A stretch of DNA of 64,000 nt from Prevotella fusca JCM 17724 (GCF_001262015.1 NZ_CP012075.1:1116001-1180000), one strand, 5' to 3'; positions 36,632 through 45,678 are shown, counted from the stretch's first letter. Program-made: numbers and translations. Notes: generated by a model from the sequence alone, not told the origin.

Positions 36632-38431
36632 ATGAAGAAAATCATAACTCTATTTGCCAGTGCCATGCTGGCAACATCATCGTTTGCCATCCCTGCCATG
36701 CGGATGTGGCGGACGTTTAAACAGGTGGATGGAACGGTGCTGAAGGTCATGACCGTGGGCGACGAGCATTTCAACTATGCACTCACGGAGGATGGCATCC
36801 CCGTCCTGCCCCTCGACGGCAGCTACTACTATGCCCGCATTGACAACGACCGTCTGGTGGCATCGTCGGTGCTGGCACATGCAAAGGCACTGCGAAAGGG
36901 TGGGGAGGAACAGGTGGCTGCAGCCCTCCGGCAGGTGAGAAAGCTGGAAGCAAAGAAGCAGGAAGAGGCGGGTGCAAAGCCCTTCGGACTGGGATTCGGC
37001 GATACGTGGGAAGGAAAGAAGAAGGGACTCGTCATACTGGTTGAGTTCGAAGATATGGTTTTCAAGGACCCTAAGAACGTGCTGACGCTCAAGCCACGTG
37101 AGGATGATGTCAAGTCGCTCTACGAGAACATGCTGAACAAGGCAGGATATACCAATAACAACGGTGCCATCGGCAGTGTGCACGACTATTTCCTGGACCA
37201 GAGCAACGGCAAGTTCGACCTCACTTTTGATGTCGTAGGTCCTGTAAAGCTGAAGCATCCTTACAAGTATTATGGTGAGCGTACAGCACGGCAGAACGAT
37301 GCGAACGCCACGCAGATGATAATGGATGCCTGCAACGCCATCAAGGACAAGGTGGACTTCGGCGACTATGACTGGGACGGCGACGGCGAGGTGGAGCAGG
37401 TATATGTCATCTATGCCGGTGAGGGCGAGGCGTCAGGCGGTGATGCCAACACGATATGGCCGCACAAGTATTCGCTCACGGATGCAGGACTGCATGCGCT
37501 CACGTTCAACGGCAAGACCGTCAACACATACGCCTGCAGCAACGAAATCGTGCGTGCTGAGCTGAACGGCAAGGAGCGAGTTTTCTATTCAGGTATCGGT
37601 ACCATCTGCCATGAGTTCTCGCACTGTCTCGGTCTTCCCGACTTCTACGATACCCGTGGCGGAAACAACATCGGTTCAGGCAGGTATGACCTCATGTGCT
37701 CGGGCAGCTACAACGGTGGTCCGGAGAGCATCACGAACGCCTATAACGGTACGGGAATCGGAACGGTTCCGGCAGGATATGATGCCTATGAGAAGGCTTA
37801 CATGGGCTGGCTGAAGCCGGTCACGCTGGGCGATAAGGCTGTGGAGGTGAAGAGCATGAAGGGACTTTCGGAAGGGGGTGATGCCTACTTCCTCTATAAC
37901 CCTGACAACAAGGATGAGTATTACATCCTGGAGAACCGCACGCCCCACCGCTGGGACAGCGAGCTGCCGGGGCATGGGCTGATGGTGTTCCATGTTGATT
38001 TTGATGTGCGCTCATGGCAGATGAACAATCTTAATGCTGCCTCTGCACAGCGTCATCCACGCTTCACGATAGTGCCTGCGGATGCGCAGCTTGATAATGA
38101 AACGCAGAACAGTGACCCGTTCCCGACAGGGCTGAACAGCAGTCTGACGAGCACTTCTGACCCTCGTCTGAGCTTCTACACGAATTATAAGGTGAGCGGA
38201 CAGGCTGGCATCAGACAGATTACACGCAATGGCGATAACACCATTTCCTTCAGCTTTACGCCGCTGAACGGCACGACTGGCATTGATGCCGCTCCTGCTG
38301 CAGATAAGGCGGCTGTGCGCAGCTACACGCTCTCGGGTATGGTGACAACGGCTGAGACGGTGCCGGGCGGTACGAAGCAGGTAGTGATTGTCAAGGATGG
38401 CAGTGGGAAGGTGAGGAAGGAGGTCAGGTAA
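36632..38431 (+). CDS. Secreted M6-family metalloprotease
   Basis: A 599-residue extracellular or surface zinc protease. Signal peptide MKKIITLFASAMLATSSFA, then a propeptide to about residue 120. The M6 catalytic signature HEFSHCLGLPDFYD begins at residue 327 (zinc ligands H327 and H331), followed by GRYDLMCSGSYNGG. The family includes immune inhibitor A. The last ~75 residues (AVRSYTLSGMVTTAETVPGG then QVVIVKDGSGKVRKEV) resemble the short C-terminal domain of type IX secretion substrates in Prevotella. It has its own promoters and terminator. Substrates are unknown; host-protein degradation is plausible. Confidence 0.92.
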   Translation: MKKIITLFASAMLATSSFAIPAMRMWRTFKQVDGTVLKVMTVGDEHFNYALTEDGIPVLPLDGSYYYARIDNDRLVASSVLAHAKALRKGGEEQVAAALRQVRKLEAKKQEEAGAKPFGLGFGDTWEGKKKGLVILVEFEDMVFKDPKNVLTLKPREDDVKSLYENMLNKAGYTNNNGAIGSVHDYFLDQSNGKFDLTFDVVGPVKLKHPYKYYGERTARQNDANATQMIMDACNAIKDKVDFGDYDWDGDGEVEQVYVIYAGEGEASGGDANTIWPHKYSLTDAGLHALTFNGKTVNTYACSNEIVRAELNGKERVFYSGIGTICHEFSHCLGLPDFYDTRGGNNIGSGRYDLMCSGSYNGGPESITNAYNGTGIGTVPAGYDAYEKAYMGWLKPVTLGDKAVEVKSMKGLSEGGDAYFLYNPDNKDEYYILENRTPHRWDSELPGHGLMVFHVDFDVRSWQMNNLNAASAQRHPRFTIVPADAQLDNETQNSDPFPTGLNSSLTSTSDPRLSFYTNYKVSGQAGIRQITRNGDNTISFSFTPLNGTTGIDAAPAADKAAVRSYTLSGMVTTAETVPGGTKQVVIVKDGSGKVRKEVR

Positions 38432-38654
38432 GATCTCACCCCTGATCCCCTCTCCGGGGGGAGATGGGGAAGTGAATAGCGGGATACCCTGACGTAGGGG
38501 TGTCCCGCTTTTTTGTGGAAAGCCTCCAAGCCCCTTTGAATGAAGCCTTCCCAAGCCCCTTGGAGGGTGGGAGTGTGGTGGCTGGTGGTGGGAAATAAGT
38601 AGTGACAGAGATCCACTCCAAGTCCCTCCGAAGAGGGAATGCGATGGGAAATAA
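38432..38654. repeat. Cluster of family C repeats
   Basis: Three G/C-rich units at about 38438-38475, 38520-38575 and 38612-38645 surround the protease terminator. The last runs into a family A element. Confidence 0.6.
38478..38514 (+). terminator. Terminator of the M6 protease gene
   Basis: GCGGGATACCC-tgacgta-GGGGTGTCCCGC followed by TTTTTT. Confidence 0.9.
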
Positions 38655-39247
38655 GGTTCATCCGTTAAATGCGTGGATGCTTTTCGTATAGCTTTAACGG
38701 AAGAACCGAAGTTATGCATTTAACAAAAAGACAGCCAAGAAGGTCTTGACTGTCTACTTTATTATCATCCTCCGACGCAGAAAACCTTTTCATGTCAATA
38801 CTGTGAAAACACAGACAACGGATTGAAAAATCATGACATAATTTCGGGTAAAATACCTACAGATAAAGGCAAAAACACGTATAAAAAGCAAGTCTGCAAC
38901 CAACAGTAAATCAATTGGTTATAAAGCAGTGCAAGAAAAGGTGCTTAATTGGACTTCAAAAGGGCGTCAGTAAGGTCTCAAAAGGGCATCTATTGCAAGT
39001 CAATTGGGCGTCTTTTAGAAGCCAATAGACCATGTATTGGTTTTGAGTTGCATGAAAATAGTTTACAAACGTTGGTTGATATGGGAATAAGTTGTTTGTT
39101 GAAGATGGAAAGACATGGTATTTGTTTTCTGCATTTTTATCTTGTACTTTATCCTCCTTTGTGAGACCATCTGTTTTGGGATAGTCATACCATACAGGTG
39201 TATAAGCCTTTATTCTGTTTCCAATCTACGCATTTAACGGAAGAACC
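38655..39247 (+). repeat. Dispersed TIR element, family A, copy 4 (complete)
   Basis: 593 bp. Left end GGTTCATCCGTTAAATGCGT; right end ACGCATTTAACGGAAGAACC, a near-perfect inverted repeat. At the left end a second inverted copy (TTTAACGGAAGAACC near 38690-38704) makes a fold-back. Contains the AGCCAAGA-AGGTCTTGACT hairpin variant and the 22-bp array at about 38943-39030. Confidence 0.87.
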
Positions 39248-39261
39248 GGGGACAAGTGATG

Positions 39262-39475
39262 ATGGAGAACCTCCCCAATCCCCTCTGAGGGTGGGGATGT
39301 GGAGGATGGTGATGGGGAACAAGTGGTGATAGAGAGCCCCTCTCTCTATGGGATGTCGTATGTGATGCTGGGGAGCGGTTATAAGCGGTGGTAGGTGTAG
39401 AAGGTTTCAGCAAGGCTGGCTTCCGTAGGCACTCCCCTCCTTCGGAGGGGTTGGGGGAGGTCATTCCCCTTGCCA
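39262..39475. repeat. Family C repeats
   Basis: Units CCTCCCCAATCCCCTCTGAG at 39271 and CACTCCCCTCCTTCGGAGGG at about 39430, the latter followed by GTTGGGGGAGGTCATTCCCC. Confidence 0.6.
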
Positions 39476-39506
39476 ACTGTCTACAGATACTACTACATAT
39501 ATATTG

Positions 39507-39538
39507 CTTGGAAACGGATTTTTTCTGTTGTACCTTTG
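39507..39538 (+). promoter_or_regulatory. Promoter of the M15-type peptidase gene
   Basis: CTTG at 39507-39510, 20-bp spacer, TACCTTTG at 39531-39538. The leader is about 95 nt. Confidence 0.75.
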
Positions 39539-39637
39539 CATCGTCATCAGGGAACAAACTGAAGACAGTGCATATCAATCAGACTGAACAATCTGACAAG
39601 CGTGTGTTTTAATCAGACTAAACTATCTATAATATTA

Positions 39638-40129
39638 ATGTATATGACGAACGAAACGAAATCTACAGACCTCGATTACGAAGAGCGACTCTCTCCTCAC
39701 TTCACCGTGGGGGAGATGCTCCGCTCGGGAGTGGCGGTGATGCTGCGTATAAAGAATGTGCCGGCAACGGAGCCTGAGGAGGGCAAGCCGTCACGGGATG
39801 AAGTGATGGCGAACCTGAGGGCTCTCTGTACGTGCGTCCTTGAGCCGCTCAGGCGTCGGGTAGGGCGGGTGATTGTGTCCAGTGGCTACCGCTGTGAGGC
39901 GGTGAACAGGGCTGTTCATGGTGCCGTACATTCGCAACATCTGCGTGGTGAAGCTGCCGATATTCATGTCACAGGACTTGAAATGTGCCGTAAATATGCG
40001 GCTGTTCTCCGCCGTACCGACTTCGACCAGATGATTCTCGAACCGCAGAATTCCGTCCTAAAACGGTGGATTCACATCAGCTACAGACGTGATGAGAAGA
40101 ACCGTCATCAGATTCTTGGCGAAGTTTAG
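39638..40129 (+). CDS. M15-family (D-Ala-D-Ala carboxypeptidase-like) peptidase
   Basis: About 163 residues from MYMTNETKSTD; an in-frame ATG at 39602 would add 12 unlikely residues. The pattern HFTVGEMLRSG, VLEPLRRRVGRVIVSSGYRC, VHGAVHSQHLRGEAADIHV and a terminal WIHISYRRD is that of the Peptidase_M15_3 family, with H of SQHL, D of AADI and H of WIHIS as zinc ligands. Such enzymes cleave peptidoglycan stem peptides. No signal peptide is visible. In Bacteroidetes this family or an amidase often sits near HU-like and smalltalk genes, as here. Confidence 0.85.
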   Translation: MYMTNETKSTDLDYEERLSPHFTVGEMLRSGVAVMLRIKNVPATEPEEGKPSRDEVMANLRALCTCVLEPLRRRVGRVIVSSGYRCEAVNRAVHGAVHSQHLRGEAADIHVTGLEMCRKYAAVLRRTDFDQMILEPQNSVLKRWIHISYRRDEKNRHQILGEV

Positions 40130-40767
40130 CGTCACTTTTCGGACGGGAAGATGGGAATTCGGGAGGAAGTCAGAGGGATTATTTCACCTTTTCCATTCAC
40201 TGAAGAGAATAAAAACAGCGGTTAGAAGAGCTGTTGTGCGGCTGTTTTATCCCTTTATCGCTCTTGATCAGTCGTTGTTTTTCTTCTGACTTCTCTCCAA
40301 TCTTTCATGTAACTGGCTATGAATTAATATTTTAATTAAATACATGAATATTTTTTAATCTGTTTATATCTTTATATTTATGCTGAATTATGTTTGTACG
40401 TTTTTGTGTTTTCCCGTTTTTACCTTTATATTTTTATACGTTTTTGCGTTATTGTGTTTTTAGCTTTTTCATTATTTATCTTTTTATTTTTTCACCCTTT
40501 TATCTTTTTGTCTTTTTATCTTTTTACGTTTTAATCTTTCTGTTTATTTATTTTTTCACTTTTTTGTCGCATTACGTTTTTAAGTAGTTGTCCATTGTCG
40601 GTGTCTCTCCCCCTCGTGAGCGAGACAGCTTCCCCGGGGTGGGGGTGTCCCGACCGTACATCCGTAGATGAGCCGTCAGATGTCCCCCCCCGACATGGCA
40701 ACAGGCGAGTATTTTCAACTTTTCATATCTTAATATTTTATTGTTTCACTTTTAATTTTTTCAAATT
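40130..40767. other. T-rich gene-free stretch with phased T tracts
   Basis: 40390-40580 is a run of T tracts of 4-6 bases spaced about 10 bp apart (words TTTTTATC, TTTTTACG, TTTTTGTC), typical of intrinsically curved DNA. It contains a reverse iteron, CACTTTTTTGTCGCAT, at 40557-40572. No gene. Confidence 0.6.
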
Positions 40768-41316
40768 ATGTCAATCAAGTATCGTATGTATCAAGACAAT
40801 CGTAAGAACAGCAAGCGCAAGGGTTACTGGTATGCCCGTGCCGTGTCGCCGGACGTAGTTGGCGTGAAGGAACTTTCCCAGCGCATCAGCGAGCGTTGTA
40901 CCGTAACAGAGCCGGACATCCTGGCAGTGATCAGTGCGTTGGTGTTCGAGATGAACCAGGTGCTCAAGGGCGGCAACCGTGTGAAGCTCGACGGATTGGG
41001 AACATTCCGTGTGAGTATTCATTCCCAGGGTGTTGAGCATGCCAAGGACTTCAATCCGCAGAAGGACATCTACGGTGCTCACGTGCTTTTCGCACCTACC
41101 GTGACCGTCGATGCTACCCGTCGTCGCATCAAGAACCTCATCAGTGGTCTGCGCATTCAGGAGGCTGTCAAGTATGATGCTCCGAAGTCTGCCGGCAAGG
41201 GCAAGGCTGGTAAGGACAAGGGCAAGACTCCTGAGGGCGGCAATTCAGCTTCCGGTGGTCCGCAGGCAGGTGATTCAACCGGCTCCAGCGAGACGGGCAC
41301 ACAGCCACAGGGCTAA
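40768..41316 (+). CDS. HU-like DNA-binding protein with glycine-rich tail
   Basis: A 182-residue protein of the Bacteroidetes HU-like family (HU domain extended by a disordered tail). It starts MSIKYRMYQDNRKNSKRKGYWYAR, has a helical dimer region (VKELSQRISERCTVTEPDIL), then VKLDGLGTFRVSIHSQG and a basic arm replaced by FAPTVTVDATRRRIKNLI. From about residue 135 it is Lys/Gly/Ser/Thr-rich low complexity. It binds DNA in the nucleoid. It lies immediately beside curved DNA and an iteron and is followed 460 bp later by a smalltalk gene. Confidence 0.88.
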   Translation: MSIKYRMYQDNRKNSKRKGYWYARAVSPDVVGVKELSQRISERCTVTEPDILAVISALVFEMNQVLKGGNRVKLDGLGTFRVSIHSQGVEHAKDFNPQKDIYGAHVLFAPTVTVDATRRRIKNLISGLRIQEAVKYDAPKSAGKGKAGKDKGKTPEGGNSASGGPQAGDSTGSSETGTQPQG

Positions 41317-41778
41317 GTAGTCGTTAGTGGTTGGCGGGTTGTGGTTTAGGGATTGTGGAAAGGGGGGAGATGTGCAGCAGGTCATGTGCGTTTGCATGGC
41401 TGGTGCGATGCGTCCAACGCTTCATGCGGTGAAAGCGTGTCGGATGATGTAAATGGCATATATAAGCCGAAGCCGTGTATGCAGTGTGCAGGCTTGGCTG
41501 TGCGACCGGAATGTCTGCTGTGCCCTCTCCTCCCTTTCCATTCCCTTCTTCAGTCCCCAAGCGGGTGTTAGGAAAGCAGCTTCAGCTTTGTCGGTTATTT
41601 CATTGTATGGCTGCATTGTCAATCAGTAAGTGTCTCATACATTGGACGATAGCAGAAGTTCTTTGCGGCATTCTGATGTCAGGAGTATCCAGTGACTGCC
41701 TTAAGTTCTGGCCAGTTCACTTCCCACCAGCCACCCTTTACTCACAATTAGTTATTAACATTAAACATTTCAAAACTT
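41317..41778. other. Spacer between HU-like gene and smalltalk gene
   Basis: No gene, hairpin with T tract, or repeat recognised. The open frames here are short and cross the smalltalk start. Confidence 0.5.
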
Positions 41779-41874
41779 ATGAACAAACCACTCTGGAAGA
41801 ATATTCTGAACATCCTTGTGTCTGTCCTCACAGCGTTAGCAACAACATTGGGTGTCAGCTCATGTATGTGTTAA
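41779..41874 (+). CDS. Smalltalk protein (31-residue membrane-type peptide)
   Basis: Reads MNKPLWKNILNILVSVLTAL then ATTLGVSSCMC and TAA at 41872-41874. A short charged N-terminus followed by one hydrophobic helix and a small-residue GVSSC end matches the Bacteroidetes 'smalltalk' peptides, usually about 30 residues and usually next to an HU-like gene and a peptidoglycan hydrolase, exactly the neighbours here. The leader is AT-rich with no Shine-Dalgarno, normal for this phylum. Function unknown; the VSSC could be a lipobox-like end. Confidence 0.8.
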   Translation: MNKPLWKNILNILVSVLTALATTLGVSSCMC

Positions 41875-42061
41875 GTCTGTATTATTTCCCTCTCACGCAC
41901 ACCCATCTTGGACTTAGATTATCGTTGTTGGTCTGGTTATAAGACTTTGTTAGTGAATGACAGTCCTTTGGTTCACAGCTTCTTATGTCGTAACATGGCG
42001 ACGGATATGTAAGTTCCGTACGACTTCAGGGGAAGTTATCTCCGACGGAAAAGTAAGGTCT

Positions 42062-42381
42062 GTGCGACAAAAAGGGAATCTTTTTCCTGATTGTGCGACA
42101 GATAAGGAAGTAAAGTGGGACAAATAGGGATGTTTCGGTCTTTATAGTTCTTCTTTCTTTACAAATATTCTGTTTTTGTAGTTCTTTATTTCTATTTTTA
42201 TCGTTACTAATTTGTTCTCAGCTTCTTTTCTTTTGATTTTGTTGTTTCGTAATGTACATTCAATCAAAAGGTTGTGGAGTGATGCGACAGATTAGTAACT
42301 TTTCAGTTACAGGGCGTCAGTTCGTTCTGCGACAAATATGGAGATTGCTGAAAATAATTAAACTTTACACTTTTTTGTCGC
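42062..42381. repeat. Iteron-like motifs, right cluster (6 copies)
   Basis: GCGACAAAAAGGGAA at 42064, GCGACAGATAAGGAA at 42095, GGACAAATAGGGA at 42118, GCGACAGATTAGTAA at 42284, GCGACAAATATGGA at 42329, and a reverse CACTTTTTTGTCGC at 42368. Same two flavours as the left cluster. Confidence 0.75.
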
Positions 42382-42515
42382 CGAATTATATAAATATATA
42401 TTCTTTTGTTTAGACAGAAAGTGCAGGCAGATACGTGAACAGGGGACGTGACAGCAAGGTAGGAGACAAAGTAACTTGTCGGCATAAAGTGCATAATTTG
42501 CAGATTGTGCATGTA

Positions 42516-42730
42516 CTTCTTTCACCCGTCACCCTGTCTTTCTGCTATTCTGTCTCCTTTTCCCCACACTTCTTTCACCCGTCACCCTATTCTTTCTGTC
42601 ATTCCGTCTCCTTTCCCCTCACACTTTGTTCACCAGTCATCCTGTTCTTTCTGCTATTCCGTCTCCTTTTCCCTCACACTTCTTTCACCCGTCAATCTGT
42701 TCTTTCATTCTGTCTCGTTTTGCTCTTACC
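42516..42730 (+). repeat. Four tandem ~54-bp pyrimidine-rich units
   Basis: Units begin at 42516, 42569, 42624 and 42679 with CTTCTTTCACCCGTCA or a close variant. Each contains TTCTTTCTGCTATTC and GTCTCCTTTTCCC. It lies just past the terminator of the rubrerythrin gene. Confidence 0.88.
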
Positions 42731-42743
42731 TCATTCATTTATC

Positions 42744-42783
42744 CAAAAAAAGTGCCAGGAACCGCAAGGTTTCTGGCACTTTG
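42744..42783 (-). terminator. Terminator of the rubrerythrin gene
   Basis: On the minus strand AAAGTGCCAGAAACC-ttgc-GGTTCCTGGCACT is followed by TTTTTTT. Confidence 0.92.
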
Positions 42784-42817
42784 TGATTAACGCAGTCGGA
42801 ATTATTATTGCGTGAAT

Positions 42818-43471
42818 TTAGTAGTTTGACTCCTCTACCTGGAAGAAGCTCTGTGGGTGGTTGCATACCGGGCAGACAGCTGGAGCCTTCTTTCCGATAA
42901 CGATGTGACCACAGTTGCGGCACTGCCAGATGCAGTCTCCCTCACGAGAGAACACCACACTGTCCTCGATATTCTTCAGGAGTTTGCGGTAACGCTCCTC
43001 GTGGTGCTTCTCAACCTTGCCCACACTGCGGAATTTGACAGCCAGCTCTGGGAAGCCCTCTTCGATAGCGTCCTTGGCCATCTGCTCGTACATGTCGGTC
43101 CACTCGTAGTTCTCGCCATCTGCTGCATCAGCGAGGTTCTGTGTTGTGGCAGGGATGTCACCCTCGTGCAGGAACTTGAACCAGATCTTGGCATGCTCCT
43201 TCTCGTTGCGTGCTGTCTCCTCGAAGAAACCGGCAATCTGCTCAAAGCCATCCTTCTTAGCCTTTGAAGCATAGTAAAGATACTTCGTGTGAGCCTGGCT
43301 CTCGCCAGCGAAAGCGTCCTTGAGGTTCTGCTCGGTCTTGGTACCTTTCAGTGCTGCAGGATTGAACTCCTTGAACTTGTCAGCCTTGACGTGGCATACC
43401 GGGCACTCTGCCGGTGCCTCTGTTCCCTCGTGGATATAACCACAAACGGTGCAAATAAATTTCTTCTTCAT
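42818..43471 (-). CDS. Rubrerythrin with N- and C-terminal rubredoxin-like modules
   Basis: A 217-residue peroxide-reducing di-iron protein protecting an anaerobe from oxidative stress. Rubredoxin-like cysteines lie at both ends: C7/C10 and C23/C26, and C184/C187 and C200/C203. The ferritin-like four-helix domain between them carries the E-x2-H-type ligands ([40 protein letters not shown]). Ordinary rubrerythrin has a single C-terminal rubredoxin, so the N-terminal one is additional. Monocistronic, with a TAACTTTG box at 43576-43583 and a strong terminator. Confidence 0.93.
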   Translation of the reverse strand: MKKKFICTVCGYIHEGTEAPAECPVCHVKADKFKEFNPAALKGTKTEQNLKDAFAGESQAHTKYLYYASKAKKDGFEQIAGFFEETARNEKEHAKIWFKFLHEGDIPATTQNLADAADGENYEWTDMYEQMAKDAIEEGFPELAVKFRSVGKVEKHHEERYRKLLKNIEDSVVFSREGDCIWQCRNCGHIVIGKKAPAVCPVCNHPQSFFQVEESNY

Positions 43472-43575
43472 AATGCTTTTGTATTATAATGTGTTCGTAA
43501 TAGCCCTTTATTCTGTTGATTTACAATGGGATAAAAGGCTTTTTGTTGCCTGTAATTATTACAACTTATTGGTTG

Positions 43576-43583
43576 CAAAGTTA
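43576..43583 (-). promoter_or_regulatory. -7 promoter box of the rubrerythrin gene
   Basis: Reverse complement TAACTTTG, about 105 bp before the start codon. Confidence 0.5.
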
Positions 43584-44079
43584 TAAATAATTTCTGATAT
43601 AGTCCATATCTATCTCTGGTTTTTCGTGTGGAAAGGGACTATTTAGACGGTGGATAATTAGCAATCCATGGGAAGCTGCCGCCACCTGTCCTCAGAGGAG
43701 GAAGATGTTTAACCGACAACAGTTCTGATGACTGATTTGACTTAAAACAGGTTGCAGCGCATTCACCGAGAGGGCTAAAGGGCATAGATGGTCCTTTCAT
43801 TTGAGCCAGACTTCTGGCACACTTACTTGATCAGGCCGCTTGCTTATTTTGAACAGGCATTCCTCTGTCGTTAATGAATGTTATTTCTTAGCTTTATTTA
43901 AAGAAAATTCTTTTATGGTTGAACATATACTGCACAACATGTCTATATCTTTGCATCATTCTTACAGGGCAGTCCTCTCCCCCCAGTCGACTGTCCCGGT
44001 GAGAGGATGATGCCAATGCCCCCCGACGACTTCTCCTACTGACCGATACTGCGTCACGACTAAACAAGGAGGCATACAC
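43584..44079. other. Intergenic region between rubrerythrin and RteC-like genes
   Basis: A TATCTTTG -7 box at 43946-43953 would give the RteC-like gene a leader of about 120 nt. The leader contains C-rich runs (CTCTCCCCCCAG, TGCCCCCCGAC). Otherwise nothing recognised. Confidence 0.5.
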
Positions 44080-44538
44080 ATGAGACACATTAATTATATA
44101 ACAAAAAGAAAACTAAGACCAATGATTAAGAAAGTGAACATCGTAATGAAGGCAACTTTTGCTTGGACCGAAGAGGAAGAGAAATGCCTGACAGCAAGGA
44201 TAGTTGATAATTTCTGCGACCTGATTAACCGAAGCGAAGAAGAGGGGTTGTATTGGACTGGTTTGCAGTGCGACCTCATAGAACTTGCCCACATGGTGTG
44301 GCAGAGCGGTATGCTGACGGACATGCAGGGTCGTCCGATGGAGTTCCAGTCAATCGTGCGGCATATCTGCAGGGTGCTGCATGTGCGTGAACCCCGCAAC
44401 CCCTCGTCGGTCATCTCGTCGGTACGTGCACGAAAGAATGTCCGGGTAGGACCGTTGCGTGACCGCTATCTGCAGCTCGTAAGCAAGGCGAATATCAAGG
44501 ACCCCATGCGGCTGGAGATAAGGAGGAAAAGGAAGTGA
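44080..44538 (+). CDS. Small RteC-domain-like protein
   Basis: A 152-residue basic protein. The central WTGLQCDLIELAHMVWQSGM then MEFQSIVRHICRVLHV resembles the C-terminal domain of RteC, where W-x-G-S-x-T-D-L-I-E-L-I and a G-x-I region precede a basic segment; here the later part SSVRARKNVRVGPLRDRY fits. RteC regulates excision of CTnDOT-type conjugative elements. No conjugation genes are nearby, so this is probably an orphan or a domesticated family member. Alternative starts at 44122 and 44146 would remove a basic leader. The RteC link is from pattern memory, not a search. Confidence 0.6.
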   Translation: MRHINYITKRKLRPMIKKVNIVMKATFAWTEEEEKCLTARIVDNFCDLINRSEEEGLYWTGLQCDLIELAHMVWQSGMLTDMQGRPMEFQSIVRHICRVLHVREPRNPSSVISSVRARKNVRVGPLRDRYLQLVSKANIKDPMRLEIRRKRK

Positions 44539-44650
44539 AGCAGTGACTTCCCTCCCTGAACAGCTCCAGCCTCCCTCCATAAAGCAGCATGCCCACGAGG
44601 CATTTTGACCCGGATCAGCGGTTAAGAGCCTGAACGTATTTTCTTTAAAC

Positions 44651-44695
44651 AGCCATGTCCAACTCTGAAAATGAGTTCGGACATGGCTTTTTTTT
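44651..44695 (+). terminator. Terminator downstream of the RteC-like gene
   Basis: AGCCATGTCCAACTC-tgaaaat-GAGTTCGGACATGGCT followed by eight T. A family A element begins right at the T run. Confidence 0.92.
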
Positions 44696-45291
44696 GTTCT
44701 TCCGTTAGATGTGCAGATCGGAAACAGGATAAAGGCTTATCCACCTGCATGGTATGACTGTCCAAAATCAGACGGTCTCACAGGGGGGATAGACTATAAG
44801 ATAAAATGCAGAAAAGGCAAACAGATACAGTGTCTTTCCGCCTTCTACAAACGACTTGTTCCCATACCCGCCAACGTTTGTAAACTATTTTCATACAACT
44901 CAAAACCAATACATGGTCTCTTGGCTTTGAAAAGACGCCCAATTGACTTGCAATAGACGCCCTTTTGAGCTCTAACTAACGCCCTTTTGAAGTCCAATTA
45001 AGCACCTTTTCTTGCACTGCTTTATAACCAACTGATTTACTGCTGGTTGCGAGCTTGTCTTTTATGCGTGTTTTTGCCTTTATCTGCAGGTGTTTTATCC
45101 GTGATTATGTCATGATTTTTCAATCTGTTGCCTGCGGTTTCAAAGTGTTTACATGAAAAGGTTTTCTGCATCGGAGGATGATAACAGAAAAAAGAGCCAA
45201 GACCGTCTTGGCTCTCTTTTTGTATAATGCATACCTCCGGTTCTTCCGCTAAAGCTATACGAAAAGTGTCCACACATTTAACGGATGAACC
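44695..45291 (-). repeat. Dispersed TIR element, family A, copy 5 (complete)
   Basis: 597 bp. Left end GTTCTTCCGTTAGATGTGCA; right end in reverse GGTTCATCCGTTAAATGTGT. The internal hairpin here reads AGAGCCAAGACCGTCTTGGC followed by TCTCTTTTT. 22-bp units at about 44915-45005. Confidence 0.85.
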
Positions 45292-45426
45292 TTTTTTTAT
45301 GTTGTTGGGCACCAGCCGACTTCTTCCTGTGAGGAGATTTTTGACCCGATAGTCGGGAATTACATCCGTCATGTTTGACATAAATCAATAATTAGCTGAC
45401 AATCCAACATTTTTTCTCGTTTATTC

Positions 45427-45457
45427 TTGTCAATATGAAAAAATTGCATTACCTTTG
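45427..45457 (+). promoter_or_regulatory. Promoter of candidate small RNA
   Basis: TTG at 45427-45429, 20-bp spacer, TACCTTTG at 45450-45457. Confidence 0.75.
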
Positions 45458-45463
45458 CATCGT

Positions 45464-45674
45464 AATTCAAGAGATAATATATCTGAAATATAAGGTTTAG
45501 CCTTTACAGGTATTAAGATTGCTCAGGATTATTATTGAATAAGAGATTTGTTTAGGTTAGTAATAGATTTAGGTTTTTAGTTATATTTTAGGTAAAGATT
45601 GTAGAAAGATTAACGTCGTGAGACGTTGGTTGTTCGGAGATAACGGAAGAGCAGTTGCTCTGCCGTTTCTTTTT
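45464..45674 (+). ncRNA. Candidate small RNA of about 210 nt
   Basis: Bounded by a consensus promoter (-7 at 45450) and an intrinsic terminator AACGGAAGAGCA-gt-TGCTCTGCCGTT with TTTCTTTTTTT at 45646-45678. An additional stem AACGTC-gtga-GACGTT lies just before the terminator. No open frame of useful length starts inside. A second hairpin with T run follows at about 45698-45730. The 5' end is AT-rich with no evident fold. I do not recognise an Rfam family. Confidence 0.55.
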
Positions 45675-45678
45675 TTAT
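45646..45678 (+). terminator. Terminator of candidate small RNA
   Basis: Stem AACGGaAGAGCA/TGCTCTgCCGTT followed by TTTCTTTTTTT. Confidence 0.85.

Noticed and set aside
40390..40587. 65-codon Phe-rich open frame
   Set aside because: Product of phased T tracts; no initiation context or similarity.
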